A stretch of 64,000 bases of DNA. It comes from Gammaproteobacteria bacterium 45_16_T64 (GTDB taxonomy: Bacteria; Pseudomonadota; Gammaproteobacteria; Pseudomonadales; Ketobacteraceae). Within the stretch, counting starts at the first letter, position 1. Each line of letters opens with the position of its first letter. The position numbers and the translations under genes were made by a program. The stretch covers positions 62,001 through 126,000 of the forward strand of contig MABD01000043.1 of the NCBI GenBank assembly GCA_002162955.1, given 5' to 3'. Of this stretch, positions 8,507-17,357 are shown piece by piece. The notes beneath the pieces are model-generated. The model searched no databases, was not told where the DNA came from, and saw nothing but the letters and a program-made list of their open reading frames with translations.

Positions 8507-10090
8507 ATGATTCTCGACGCAAAGCTGTTTGAAAGTGGCCACGAAATTACGTGTGATGTTTGTATCTTGGGGGGAGGAGTTGCAGGCATTACTCTTGCGA
8601 ACGAGCTCCGGTCGCAATATAACGATATTGTATTATTAGAAAGTGGTGGCAATGGTTATGATCAGTCACGACAAGATTTGTATCAGGCTGAATATGTCAC
8701 CCCCCCATTCTGGAACCCTCATCATTCTCGTATGCGCTTTTTGGGGGGGTCAAGTAATCATTGGGAAAATAACACCTCTCTGTTCGATAGGATAGACTTT
8801 GAAAAAAGGGCCTGGGTCGATGGTAGTGGCTGGGAAATAGCTAGGTCTGACTTATCGCCATATTATGATTCGGCGGCAAGATATTGTGGAACAAAAACAG
8901 ATAATTACTCGGCTGATAAGTGGGCTGAGATACTAGATAAGCCTCTGCACACGGTAATCGGCGGGGATGTTAAAACAAGTATCAGCAAGTTCTCTTCTCC
9001 TCCTGTTCGCTTTTTCGATGCATATGGCGCAGAGCTGAAAGACAGTCAAAGTGTTCGGGTTGTCGTGAACGCGAATGTGATGGATGCAGTCTACTCCCAA
9101 GAGTCAGGTGTTGTTGATCGTGTTCTGTTTGAATCCGTACCGGGTCGCCCTGCAAGTGTTAAGGCAAAGCTGTTTGTAATGTGTTTTGGCGGAATTGAAA
9201 ATGCGAGGATGTTGTTGCATTTCAATCGACATAATAATCAGTTAGGGAATAGTGGAGATAGCGTGGGCCGCTATTTCATGGATCACCCAATAGCGGAAGC
9301 AGCGTATTTTTTTCCAAACGAGAAAAAGGACCTTTCGTTGTATGGGTTCAATAAGCAGCCAGGGTTCAATGTGGCTTCTTATTTCGACTTTTCAGAGCGC
9401 TTTCTTAAGGAAAAGCAATTGAATAATCTTAGAATGCCTTTGATTCCAGGTACTAACTATTTGACATCCAGCGCCATTTCCTCCTTTCATACTGTGAACA
9501 AAGCAATATCTCAAGGAGAAATACCGGATCAGTTCGGAAAGCACTTGAGTAATATGCTGGGTGATTTAGACATGCTCACCGAAGCAATTTCTAGAAAAGC
9601 GCTCGATAAGAGAATATTTGACCATGCAGATCAGCCTGCTGGGTATCGAATCCAGGCGATGCTTGAGCAAACGCCACAACGTAGCAATAGAATCTCGCTA
9701 GGCACCGAAGTGGATGCATTTGGCATCCCCAAAATCCGTATTGATTGGGCATTGAGCCAGTCTGACAAGGATCATGTTTGGAGAGGTCTAGATTATTTTG
9801 CAAATTTCGTCGGCGCTAATGATCTTGGCAGAGTTAGGGTAAATCAAGAGAGTGAAGGGCGAATATTTGGTGACCAGATGGCATTTGGCAATCATCACAT
9901 GGGGACAACGAGGATGAGCCGGTCTCCTCATGATGGCGTTGTAGATAAGAATTTGCTGGTGCATGGTGCCAAGAATTTTTATATCGGAGGGAGCTCAGTG
10001 TTCCCCACGGGCAGTCATGTCCCGCCGACACTAACTATTACCGCGATGACGTTAAGGTTGGCGGATCACATAAAGTCACTGGGTGTGTAA
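8507..10090 (+). CDS. GMC-family FAD-dependent oxidoreductase
   Basis: A 527-residue flavoprotein. The FAD dinucleotide fold is at residues about 18-50 (CDVCILGGGVAGITLANEL ... LLESGG). The substrate-domain entry RMRFLGGSSNHWENN (about 76-90) is the GMC G-G-(S/T)-(S/T)-x-x-W element. The C-terminal block has GNHHMGTTRMS (catalytic His region) and IGGSSVFPTGSHVPPTLTITAM. Family members oxidise alcohols or sugar hydroxyls and pass electrons to FAD and then to a quinone, cytochrome or oxygen. No signal peptide is seen. The next gene, a Tat-signal protein, starts directly after the stop (TAAATG), as in flavoprotein dehydrogenases exported with a small Tat-bearing partner. The EPS context suggests a sugar or polyol substrate. 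Family call is firm; substrate is unknown. Confidence 0.88.
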   Translation: MILDAKLFESGHEITCDVCILGGGVAGITLANELRSQYNDIVLLESGGNGYDQSRQDLYQAEYVTPPFWNPHHSRMRFLGGSSNHWENNTSLFDRIDFEKRAWVDGSGWEIARSDLSPYYDSAARYCGTKTDNYSADKWAEILDKPLHTVIGGDVKTSISKFSSPPVRFFDAYGAELKDSQSVRVVVNANVMDAVYSQESGVVDRVLFESVPGRPASVKAKLFVMCFGGIENARMLLHFNRHNNQLGNSGDSVGRYFMDHPIAEAAYFFPNEKKDLSLYGFNKQPGFNVASYFDFSERFLKEKQLNNLRMPLIPGTNYLTSSAISSFHTVNKAISQGEIPDQFGKHLSNMLGDLDMLTEAISRKALDKRIFDHADQPAGYRIQAMLEQTPQRSNRISLGTEVDAFGIPKIRIDWALSQSDKDHVWRGLDYFANFVGANDLGRVRVNQESEGRIFGDQMAFGNHHMGTTRMSRSPHDGVVDKNLLVHGAKNFYIGGSSVFPTGSHVPPTLTITAMTLRLADHIKSLGV

Positions 10091-10435
10091 ATGATTAAGC
10101 GAAGAGAATTTTTTACGATAGCAGGTGGTGTTACAACGTTAGCGTTGAGTGCGGGAGTCTCGGCGATGCCTGAGGATGTGGCTTCCTCTGTGCTGTCTGG
10201 AGAAGAGCAGTCAGAGCTGAAAGTGTTAAGGCAGAGCTGGTTCTTGAAGGGGGGCGGTGATCCTGCTACTTACCTTTCGCAGCGCCTTGGGGGTTATCAC
10301 GGGGCTCCTTCTATGGATGTTGCTCTTAAAGAGTTAAGCGTTATGGACTTTGAACAGGGTCGGGTGTTATCTGTCAAAGGATTGGTGTTGAGTGAGATCG
10401 ATGCTGCCACGTTGTTGTTGGTGACTGAGAGCTGA
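10091..10435 (+). CDS. Small Tat-signal protein, probable partner of the GMC oxidoreductase
   Basis: A 114-residue protein. It begins MIKRREFFTIAGG, a twin-arginine motif (RR-x-F-F) followed by a hydrophobic stretch ending VSAM, so export by the Tat system is likely. The mature part is about 90 residues, rich in Leu and Gly, and ends DFEQGRVLSVKGLVLSEID. This tail resembles the conserved end of small Tat proteins encoded next to FAD-linked dehydrogenases. The start codon follows the oxidoreductase stop with no gap, implying translational coupling and a 1:1 partner. I infer a small subunit or export escort; no cofactor site is visible. Confidence 0.65.
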   Translation: MIKRREFFTIAGGVTTLALSAGVSAMPEDVASSVLSGEEQSELKVLRQSWFLKGGGDPATYLSQRLGGYHGAPSMDVALKELSVMDFEQGRVLSVKGLVLSEIDAATLLLVTES

Positions 10436-10446
10436 AAGCTCGTTAA

Positions 10447-10486
10447 GACATGTTAACAGTCCTTTTTATCGGGCTGTGAACATGTC
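10447..10486. terminator. Imperfect hairpin between convergent genes
   Basis: GACATGTT-AACAG at 10447-10459 pairs with CTGT-GAACATGTC at 10474-10486 around a short CCTTTTTATCGGG loop region. It sits between the converging Tat-protein gene and the GT4 gene. There is no T tract outside the stem, so terminator function is a guess. Confidence 0.4.
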
Positions 10487-10492
10487 GGCTCA

Positions 10493-11587
10493 TTAGATGG
10501 CTTCTTGGTATATTTTTGTCATTGCTTTATTTCTTGCTTCAAAACCGAATTTATTTCTTGCGGTTTGTAGTGCGCTTTGCCCCATTGAACGTCGAAGCTC
10601 TTCACTTTCAATTAGTGATGTTAAATGCTTATACATTTGTTCTTGCATGTAATCGTTAAAATCTTCGGGGATATGTTCAATTGTGTAGCCTTTGAAATTC
10701 TTGATAAAGTCAAACTGCTCTGTGTCGATAAGCAAGCCGCTGGCATTGTGTTCGATAATTTCAGGAATGGCGAAATGGTTGGTGGATATGACTGGGATTC
10801 CGTAGGCCATGGCCTCCAGTAGCGCAAAACCAAACGTTTCTTGGTAGGTTGGCGAGGCGAAGATGTCGGTTTGAGGAAGTATCTCGTTCATAAGTACTTT
10901 TCGATCGACAAACCCTAGCGAGATATTGTTGTTTTCCTCAATCTTTTTCTGATATTTTTTTCGGAGCTGTTCATTTGATGTTTGCAAATCGGGTCGAGTG
11001 CATATCCGCAGATGTATGTTGTCGTGTTTCTTTTGTGCTTGTTCAAATGCATCAACTAGGTTGGCGCCACCTTTCCTAAAAAAGTCACCGCTAAATAAAA
11101 TGTTTATTTTGTTGGTGTTATATTGAATGAGGGAGTCGTCTACGTTGCCAATGGCGGGGTATACGACCTCTACTTTTTTCATTATCTCTGGGTGTTGCAA
11201 TATAGGGTATTGGTTCAGCGTCCCAAGGCCCGCCTGGCTTTTGAAGATAAGCTTTTTAAAGTTATCTTTCATGAATACATGTTTCATGAAAAGTGCACGA
11301 GGTAATCGTGGCATTGGCAAATTGAATAGGCTGAAAGTTAGGCATGCCGAAGATTCTGCGGGGGTGTAGATCCAATTGTTATTGGTTAAAATAGGGAATA
11401 ATGGCGCTTCAATAACGTCATGTTTATCGGATTCAAAATAGTCGAGGACCCCTTTTGCGGGGCTAGTGATTAGTTTGTTGGTCCAGTGAGCGGAAGGGTC
11501 TACCGATGAGTAGTGAACGTCTTCCGCTGGATGCTGGATGCACTCTTGTGCTATTCCGTGAAGTTCTGTAATGCCTACGCGAATCAT
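10493..11587 (-). CDS. Glycosyltransferase family 4 (GT-B fold)
   Basis: A 364-residue cytoplasmic protein. The C-terminal nucleotide-sugar domain is clear: NILFSGDFFRKGG (about 155-168) starts the second Rossmann half, and ETFGFALLEAMAYGIPVI (about 251-268) is the E-x7-E donor-binding motif of GT4 enzymes. The N-terminal acceptor domain is less conserved. It is the last gene of the nine-gene EPS operon and lies 18 bases after the flippase. It should transfer one sugar onto the lipid-linked repeat unit; donor and linkage cannot be read from sequence. Confidence 0.85.
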   Translation of the reverse strand: MIRVGITELHGIAQECIQHPAEDVHYSSVDPSAHWTNKLITSPAKGVLDYFESDKHDVIEAPLFPILTNNNWIYTPAESSACLTFSLFNLPMPRLPRALFMKHVFMKDNFKKLIFKSQAGLGTLNQYPILQHPEIMKKVEVVYPAIGNVDDSLIQYNTNKINILFSGDFFRKGGANLVDAFEQAQKKHDNIHLRICTRPDLQTSNEQLRKKYQKKIEENNNISLGFVDRKVLMNEILPQTDIFASPTYQETFGFALLEAMAYGIPVISTNHFAIPEIIEHNASGLLIDTEQFDFIKNFKGYTIEHIPEDFNDYMQEQMYKHLTSLIESEELRRSMGQSALQTARNKFGFEARNKAMTKIYQEAI

Positions 11588-11605
11588 AATGCCTGCCAGT
11601 AATCG

Positions 11606-13132
11606 TTAGTTAGTGATCTCTTGTTTGCCAATCATTGATTTGATTTTCTCTCTCTCTTTGGTCGAGAGAGAAAATACGTAGCAAAGTAGGAGATAAATAG
11701 TCGCACAAATGGCTGCTAAAGGGATTAATACCAAAAAGCTTTCAGGTTGTATTTGTAGGCTCACATACGTGCAGCAGGCTGCGAGGGCAGCGGAAGGAAC
11801 AGCCACTTTGATAAAGGTCGTACTAATATATCTCAAACTAGAGACCCCCATGATCTTGTTCGCGTGGATAGGCACGAAAAATACGTAAAATATGAACTGA
11901 GGAATCGCTGCCCCCATTGCCACTCCAATCAGTCCATATTGTTGAACCAATACCAGGCTGCATATCAAATTTGCGACCGCCAAAACCATTGACGCTCGAG
12001 AATACGTTTTATGCATTGAAAGGCCTTGAAGCATTGAGTAGCTGATAAGTTGGGGGGCCGAGAAGAGTTGTATGGAGAAGAAAATATAAATCAGCCATTG
12101 GCATTTTTCTCGGTACTCAGGCCCGAGCCAGATACTGATGAAGTCCCCACCCAGGCATAGAAAACCAATACAAAAAAGGTTTGAGAAAATGAGCATGTAC
12201 CGGGTACCGTCAAGATAGAGTGTTTTTATTTCTTCAGGTCTATCTCCGGCTTCATGGCTGCTGAATACGGGTACAAAAGCTCGGCTGACGGCCAGGAATA
12301 GTTGCTTGCTGTATTCGGATAAACTCCAGGGGATAGTATAATAAGTCACCGCGGCAGCACCTAGGAAATACGCTACGATAAAGGTGTCGCTGTAATAGAT
12401 TATTTGATTCGAGATCATACCTACAAACGTGTATTTTCCATAAGTGTAGATACTCTTGGTGGTGGTTTTTGATATGTGGGATGGCCCAATAGATATGAAC
12501 GGGTATAGCTTTTTCAGTAACACAAAAAACAAAAATGCAGACAAAAGATTGGTGGCAAGAGAGGAAAAGCCCATCCCAACTAATCCATAATCGAGTTTTA
12601 GAACGGTTACAAATGCGATGGCTTTAAAAAGAGCAGATGTCATGTAGATGTAAGTAGCAATGTCGTAGCGTTGAAACCCTGCTAGCGCTCCGCGTAAAAC
12701 TCCTCCCAAGATGAAAATAGCCATATCAAAGGAGATGACAATTATCAAAGTAGCTATAATTGGAAGCAGCTTTGGGTCGATCTCAACGAAGTGTACGACA
12801 CCTTTCGCTATAATTGGGCTGATGGTAACAAGTAGCGTGCTGATAACAACAAATAGCGCTAACGCAGAGCTAATTGTTGAGTTGATTTTTTTTATGTCTG
12901 AATTTTCATGGTGCTTTGACACAAATCGGGTGACGGCTGAGGCAATGCCAAAATCTAATAGGCTCATGTAGCCACTGAGTCCGGCGGCGATGGTCCATAT
13001 ACCATATTTAACGTCACCAAGTGTCGTGACTAGAAATGGTGTTAACACTAGTGCTATGACAACTTGCGCAACGGTGCCGAGATTGTTGATCAGTGTGTTA
13101 GACAGTAAACGGTTTTTTTTTGATGAATTCAT
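11606..13132 (-). CDS. Wzx-type polysaccharide flippase (MATE/MVF superfamily)
   Basis: A 508-residue inner-membrane protein with about 12-14 hydrophobic helices, starting with a short basic head (MNSSKKNRLLSNTLINNLG) and LVTTLGDVKYGIW...LLDFGIASAVTRFV, the typical opening of PST/Wzx exporters. It should move the undecaprenyl-linked EPS repeat unit across the inner membrane for Wzy-type polymerisation, fitting the ligase/polymerase at 2409-3767. It lies 42 bases after the upstream GT4 gene in the same operon. Symbol withheld because several unrelated Wzx groups share this architecture. Confidence 0.88.
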   Translation of the reverse strand: MNSSKKNRLLSNTLINNLGTVAQVVIALVLTPFLVTTLGDVKYGIWTIAAGLSGYMSLLDFGIASAVTRFVSKHHENSDIKKINSTISSALALFVVISTLLVTISPIIAKGVVHFVEIDPKLLPIIATLIIVISFDMAIFILGGVLRGALAGFQRYDIATYIYMTSALFKAIAFVTVLKLDYGLVGMGFSSLATNLLSAFLFFVLLKKLYPFISIGPSHISKTTTKSIYTYGKYTFVGMISNQIIYYSDTFIVAYFLGAAAVTYYTIPWSLSEYSKQLFLAVSRAFVPVFSSHEAGDRPEEIKTLYLDGTRYMLIFSNLFCIGFLCLGGDFISIWLGPEYREKCQWLIYIFFSIQLFSAPQLISYSMLQGLSMHKTYSRASMVLAVANLICSLVLVQQYGLIGVAMGAAIPQFIFYVFFVPIHANKIMGVSSLRYISTTFIKVAVPSAALAACCTYVSLQIQPESFLVLIPLAAICATIYLLLCYVFSLSTKEREKIKSMIGKQEITN

Positions 13133-13174
13133 AGTTCTATTTGTGTATAAGCATGAATGATGTACAGGTTGTGA

Positions 13175-14278
13175 TCAAAAGAACGAATCATACAGTTTTT
13201 GATATTGATTCGCCATTGCTCCTATGGAGAAGCGTTCCCGGTATGTTTTGCGAGCAGTCGCTCCATATTGCTCCCTTAGGGCGGAAGAGTTCGTCAGTTG
13301 ATTGATGGCGTCGACAAGCCCTGCTTCGTCTTCATTTTCTGTCAGTAGACCAGTTTCGGCATGGGATAAAATTTCAGGTGTACCTCCAACAGCAGTGGCG
13401 ATAGAGGGCTTAGAAAAGCTCATTGCTTCTAGCAATGTCATTGATGTTCCCTCGCTCAACGAAGGAAGCAAGAAAATATCCATGATGGCTAAGTATGCCT
13501 GAGGATTCGGTTGGAAGCCTGTGTAGATCACTGAATCGGATAAGCCTAGTGTTTCTGTTAGTGCTTTCAATTCGTCTTTTTGTGGTCCGTCCCCAACGAT
13601 GAGGAGTGTTAGGTTGGAGGTGTTGGTCAAGCACTTTTTAAATGACTTTAGCATCATTGTTTGGTTTTTAATGGGGTCCAATCTGGAAACAGTACCTAAA
13701 ACAATGTTGTTTGAGGGGATCCCGAGTGTAGATTTTAGCTCGTCGCTACGTGGCTGGGGGTTGTCTGCAATTCCGTTATAGATGATGCTAATTCTGGAAG
13801 CGCTAAAGTTTTCAAATTCCTCCAGAGCTTTTCCTGTTGCCGCTGAGATGGCGGTGATTGCATGTGTGCCGAGTTGAAGCAGTGGGTTAAGGGCCATTCG
13901 CTTTGGGCTGCTTACGTCTGGGTAGAATCTGCCGTGCTCGGTAAAGACAACACGGGCCGCTGTCAGTGCCGAACCGAACAGGCCGTAGATATAGGGCGTG
14001 TATTGGTGGCAATGGACGATATCTATGGCCTCGTCTTTGATGAGTTTTCTTATTCTTAGGATAAGGGCGAAGTCAAAGCCGGGTTTTCTAGTAAGGCAGA
14101 AATGCCTAAACCCCTTTGCTTCGAGCTCCTTGCCCCATGGCCCAACGGCACCATCAATACACAGTATCGAGGAGCAGAAGCGTTCTTGATCTAAGCCCTC
14201 CACAAGGTTGCGTATGACCTGCTCTGTACCGCCGATGTTCATGTCGTAAGTTACATGTAAGATGCGCTTTGTGCTCAT
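13175..14278 (-). CDS. Glycosyltransferase family 4, exosortase-A-cluster type
   Basis: A 367-residue GT-B enzyme. The N-terminus ILHVTYDMNIGGTEQVIRNL is the acceptor-domain G-G-x-E-x-x-x-x-x-L signature. VLGTVSRLDPIKNQ (about 192-205) and PSLSEGTSMTLLEAMSFSKP (about 274-293) are the donor-domain signatures. The overall pattern, with FTEHGRFYP in the middle, resembles the GT group repeatedly found in exosortase-A EPS clusters next to an asparagine-synthase-like gene, as here. It probably adds a sugar to the lipid-linked repeat unit. Donor unknown. Confidence 0.85.
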   Translation of the reverse strand: MSTKRILHVTYDMNIGGTEQVIRNLVEGLDQERFCSSILCIDGAVGPWGKELEAKGFRHFCLTRKPGFDFALILRIRKLIKDEAIDIVHCHQYTPYIYGLFGSALTAARVVFTEHGRFYPDVSSPKRMALNPLLQLGTHAITAISAATGKALEEFENFSASRISIIYNGIADNPQPRSDELKSTLGIPSNNIVLGTVSRLDPIKNQTMMLKSFKKCLTNTSNLTLLIVGDGPQKDELKALTETLGLSDSVIYTGFQPNPQAYLAIMDIFLLPSLSEGTSMTLLEAMSFSKPSIATAVGGTPEILSHAETGLLTENEDEAGLVDAINQLTNSSALREQYGATARKTYRERFSIGAMANQYQKLYDSFF

Positions 14279-14332
14279 GTCGTGGATACCAGAGTGATAA
14301 AGTAATGATGCTTGGGTATGTTTGCGTCGTTG

Positions 14333-16213
14333 CTAGTTGGCATAGCGATTAAACCACAACTGGAACATAAGCATGCTCCAAAGTTCTGTTGAATAATCAG
14401 ATTGGTTGCTCTGGTGTTCGTCCCAAATTTTGCGAACTTCGTCCATTTTAAAATACAGTGACAGGCCTGGGTTGGTTGAAAATAGGGTGTCCTCGGCTTG
14501 TTGTTTTATTTCATTGCGTAACCATTGGGCAAGGGGTACTGAGAACCCCATTTTTTTCCTGTACAACGTGTCATGAGTAAGGAGTTTACTGAAGGCTTTC
14601 TTTAGAATATGTTTCTTGTCGCCTTTCTTGAATTTCAGCGAAGAGGGGACTGTTGCCGCATACTCTATAACTTTGTAATCTAGCAAGGGAGCCCTAACTT
14701 CTAGGGAGTTTGCCATGCTCATTCTGTCGACTTTAACGAGAATGTCTCCAGGTAGGTAGGTTTTGATATCGGTATACAATATCTTATCCAAATGGTCGTC
14801 GGTGTCCGCATTGTTATAGTGTTTGGTAGTCAGTGAGGAGGGGTGGTAGTCGCCTAGTACCTCCCTAAATTCATCATTGATTAGCCTATTCCAAAGTCGG
14901 TCTGAGAAAAAGGAGTTGGTCAAAAAGAAACCGTATGCTGGGTCGATGCTTAGTGTGTAAAGCAAGGTGTGTGCTTTTCGACCAAGAACCGATTTGCTAC
15001 CTTCGAAAAATTTGGCAATAGAAGGGAATAAAGTTTTGCGCAGAGCTTTGGGGAAAAGGTTGCGTAACCGGTTTTCTAGGTCGTCAGTTGCGTACTTGCT
15101 GTATCCAGCAAACCCTTCGTCGCCACCATCGCCTGCTAGTGCTACTGTGACTTTTTGTCTTGCCAGTTCTGATACAAAAAAAGTAGGAACAAGAGAGGGG
15201 TCTGCAAAGGGTTCGTCAAAGAATGATGCTATTTTTGACAGTTGATCTTCAACTGTGTTTTTGACGGTAAATTCATGATGGTCAGTAGCAAACTGCTCAG
15301 CAACACGTTTGGCAAATTCCACTTCGTCATATTTTTTTGAGTCGAACCCAATAGAGCAGGTTGTTACTGGTTTGTCGCTATTCTTCGCCATGAGGCCGAC
15401 GACACCACTTGAGTCAACCCCACCACTAAGGAATGCCCCTAAAGGCACATCGCTAACCATGCGCTCTTTAACGCTTTGTTCTACTAAATCTAGCAGTTCT
15501 TGCGATATTTCGTCTGCAGAGCCTTGATGGCTCTTGGCAAAGCTGAGGTCCCAATACTGCTTCTTCTGTAAGCCTTTGCCGTTGATCGTGAGTGTATGCC
15601 CAGGTTCAAGTTTAAAAATTTTATCGAAGATGGTTTTTGGATCAGGAATGTATTGGTATGTGAAAAAATCGTAGATTGCATCTGGGCGTAGCTGTTTTGG
15701 TGTTGCCGATACTTGCTGCAGAGCTTTCAGCTCGGAGCCAAATACGAAGTAATCATCGTCATGAAAGAAATACAGTGGCTTTTTGCCTAAGCGGTCTCTT
15801 GCAATAAATAAGGTTTGTTGCTTTTTGTCCCATATGGCAAATGCAAACATTCCATTGATTTTCTCTACCAGTGCCTCACCTTCTTTTTTGTAGAGTGCGA
15901 GCAAGACTTCTGTATCGGTATGGGTATTGAACTGAACGCCTTCTTCTATCAGTTCGTCACGAATTTCTTGGAAGTTATATATTTCGCCATTAAAAACCAT
16001 CACAAAATCATCGCAATGGCTGTGCATTGGTTGATTGCCGGCATCGGAGAGATCAAGAATGCTAAGCCGCCGATGGCAGAGGCCAACGTGTTCATCAAGA
16101 TACTCTCCACCTGCATCAGGGCCTCTGTGGAAAATGGCGTTCCCCATGTTACGTAAGGTCTCAATGTCCCCGGTGGGCCGATGAAATCGTGTAAAACCGG
16201 CAATTCCGCACAT
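14333..16213 (-). CDS. asnB: Asparagine synthase-like glutamine amidotransferase (EPS cluster)
   Basis: A 626-residue protein. It begins MCGIAGF, so Cys2 is the N-terminal nucleophile of a class II glutamine amidotransferase domain (1 to about 200; RGPDAGGEY, NGEIYN and TDTEVLL visible). The synthase domain carries the ATP pyrophosphatase loop SGGVDSSG at about 263-270 and GDGGDEGFAGY. Its catalytic parts are intact. Housekeeping AsnB makes asparagine, but homologues within exosortase-A EPS clusters are thought to amidate a sugar acid or peptide of the polymer. Its place between GT4 and FemAB genes in the EPS operon favours this. Whether it is the only asparagine synthetase of the cell cannot be judged here. 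Confidence 0.85.
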   Translation of the reverse strand: MCGIAGFTRFHRPTGDIETLRNMGNAIFHRGPDAGGEYLDEHVGLCHRRLSILDLSDAGNQPMHSHCDDFVMVFNGEIYNFQEIRDELIEEGVQFNTHTDTEVLLALYKKEGEALVEKINGMFAFAIWDKKQQTLFIARDRLGKKPLYFFHDDDYFVFGSELKALQQVSATPKQLRPDAIYDFFTYQYIPDPKTIFDKIFKLEPGHTLTINGKGLQKKQYWDLSFAKSHQGSADEISQELLDLVEQSVKERMVSDVPLGAFLSGGVDSSGVVGLMAKNSDKPVTTCSIGFDSKKYDEVEFAKRVAEQFATDHHEFTVKNTVEDQLSKIASFFDEPFADPSLVPTFFVSELARQKVTVALAGDGGDEGFAGYSKYATDDLENRLRNLFPKALRKTLFPSIAKFFEGSKSVLGRKAHTLLYTLSIDPAYGFFLTNSFFSDRLWNRLINDEFREVLGDYHPSSLTTKHYNNADTDDHLDKILYTDIKTYLPGDILVKVDRMSMANSLEVRAPLLDYKVIEYAATVPSSLKFKKGDKKHILKKAFSKLLTHDTLYRKKMGFSVPLAQWLRNEIKQQAEDTLFSTNPGLSLYFKMDEVRKIWDEHQSNQSDYSTELWSMLMFQLWFNRYAN

Positions 16214-16266
16214 GCTTAATAATCCCTGATGTTGAAAAGTTAGATTTGATTGAGGTTTGCTGACGA

Positions 16267-17334
16267 TTACAAGCTGATGTAGCGTCTAAAAATTGGCCCT
16301 AGGATATTCGTTATAAATGCTGGAAGCCTAGACCAGGTTGTTGCAACTAAGTCTCGGTATCTATTCGGTGGGCTTTGACTTCCAACTACCTCACCATTTG
16401 CATCGTAATCTTTCCAGTCCAGTGGCAATGGAGTGGCGCCCCATTGCTTTTTGAACTTGAAAGTACCTTCGCCGATTGAGGAGCGGCCGAAGTCAAAGTA
16501 CCCATGTTTACTATCAGCGGCATAAGAAAGTAGCCCCCAATAGAGGCCCATATTAGGCGATAGTCGGTTGTATTCGGCTAGCGTAGAGGCCCAGGGCACG
16601 GTGACAGTATCCCCGCTCATTAAGATGATTGCAGCCCCAACTACTTTGCCTTCAAATGAAACCAATCCAATCTGCGCTTTTTCACCATAGTGATTGACGA
16701 TAGCTGCGAACCATTGCTTGGAGTGCACGGGGGAGCCAAGCATCCTCATGTTGGATTGCATCACAGAGTAGAACGAATCGAGGGCTTTGCTATCGTTGTG
16801 TTGAGAATAGGTGATGCCATTCTTGGTAGATTTTTTTATTTGGCTTCTTAATTTGGATTTAAAGCCGCTTAGAAGAGTGTCGGCATTGTCAGGAAGGGCT
16901 AAGAGCATTCTGACTTTCTGTCCCTCTTGAAGGGCAGGTTCTTCACTGTTGGTGATATTCTTGCTTTGACGTAGGTGAAGGTTTCCTGCGGCGTATTGAC
17001 CTGACAACTCTTGAGCAAACTCTATGAGAGGTGTTATAGCTTCGTCATTGCTAGTAAGTATTCCGCCCAGGTCGCAAAAAGGTAATGAACAAAGCGAGCC
17101 TGAGAGTAGCGGAGGCTTGATGTGAACAATAGGTAGCACGCCTATGATAGCGTTATTTGTTTCTGCGATTAGGTAGTAGCATCGATGTTTGTATGCCTCT
17201 TCGACAGCACTTTTCCACGCACTAAGGTGATAGGGGGATGAGTTGGGGTGAGTCTCGACAAAGGAGTCCCAAGCAGAATAGTCAGTTTTGTTTGCAAGTC
17301 TTACGGTGATAGTGCGATTAGGTGAATCTGTCAT
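16267..17334 (-). CDS. FemAB-like aminoacyl/acyl-transferase, PEP-CTERM/XrtA-associated
   Basis: A 355-residue soluble protein with two tandem GNAT-like halves. The N-terminal half has WDSFVETHPNSSPYHLSAWK (about 21-40), the characteristic opening of the FemAB-like proteins of exosortase-A loci. The C-terminal half has VVGAAIILMSGDTV and FDFGRSSIGEGTFKFKKQWG (about 296-315), the R-S-x-x-x-x-G-x-F-x-F-K-x-x-W-G end motif. FemAB enzymes attach amino acids from aminoacyl-tRNA to cell-wall precursors; in EPS clusters they are believed to add an amino-acyl group to the polymer. Co-operonic with the amidotransferase (53-base gap). Confidence 0.85.
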   Translation of the reverse strand: MTDSPNRTITVRLANKTDYSAWDSFVETHPNSSPYHLSAWKSAVEEAYKHRCYYLIAETNNAIIGVLPIVHIKPPLLSGSLCSLPFCDLGGILTSNDEAITPLIEFAQELSGQYAAGNLHLRQSKNITNSEEPALQEGQKVRMLLALPDNADTLLSGFKSKLRSQIKKSTKNGITYSQHNDSKALDSFYSVMQSNMRMLGSPVHSKQWFAAIVNHYGEKAQIGLVSFEGKVVGAAIILMSGDTVTVPWASTLAEYNRLSPNMGLYWGLLSYAADSKHGYFDFGRSSIGEGTFKFKKQWGATPLPLDWKDYDANGEVVGSQSPPNRYRDLVATTWSRLPAFITNILGPIFRRYISL

Positions 17335-17357
17335 TGCTTGGCCTTCTTTTTACTATG

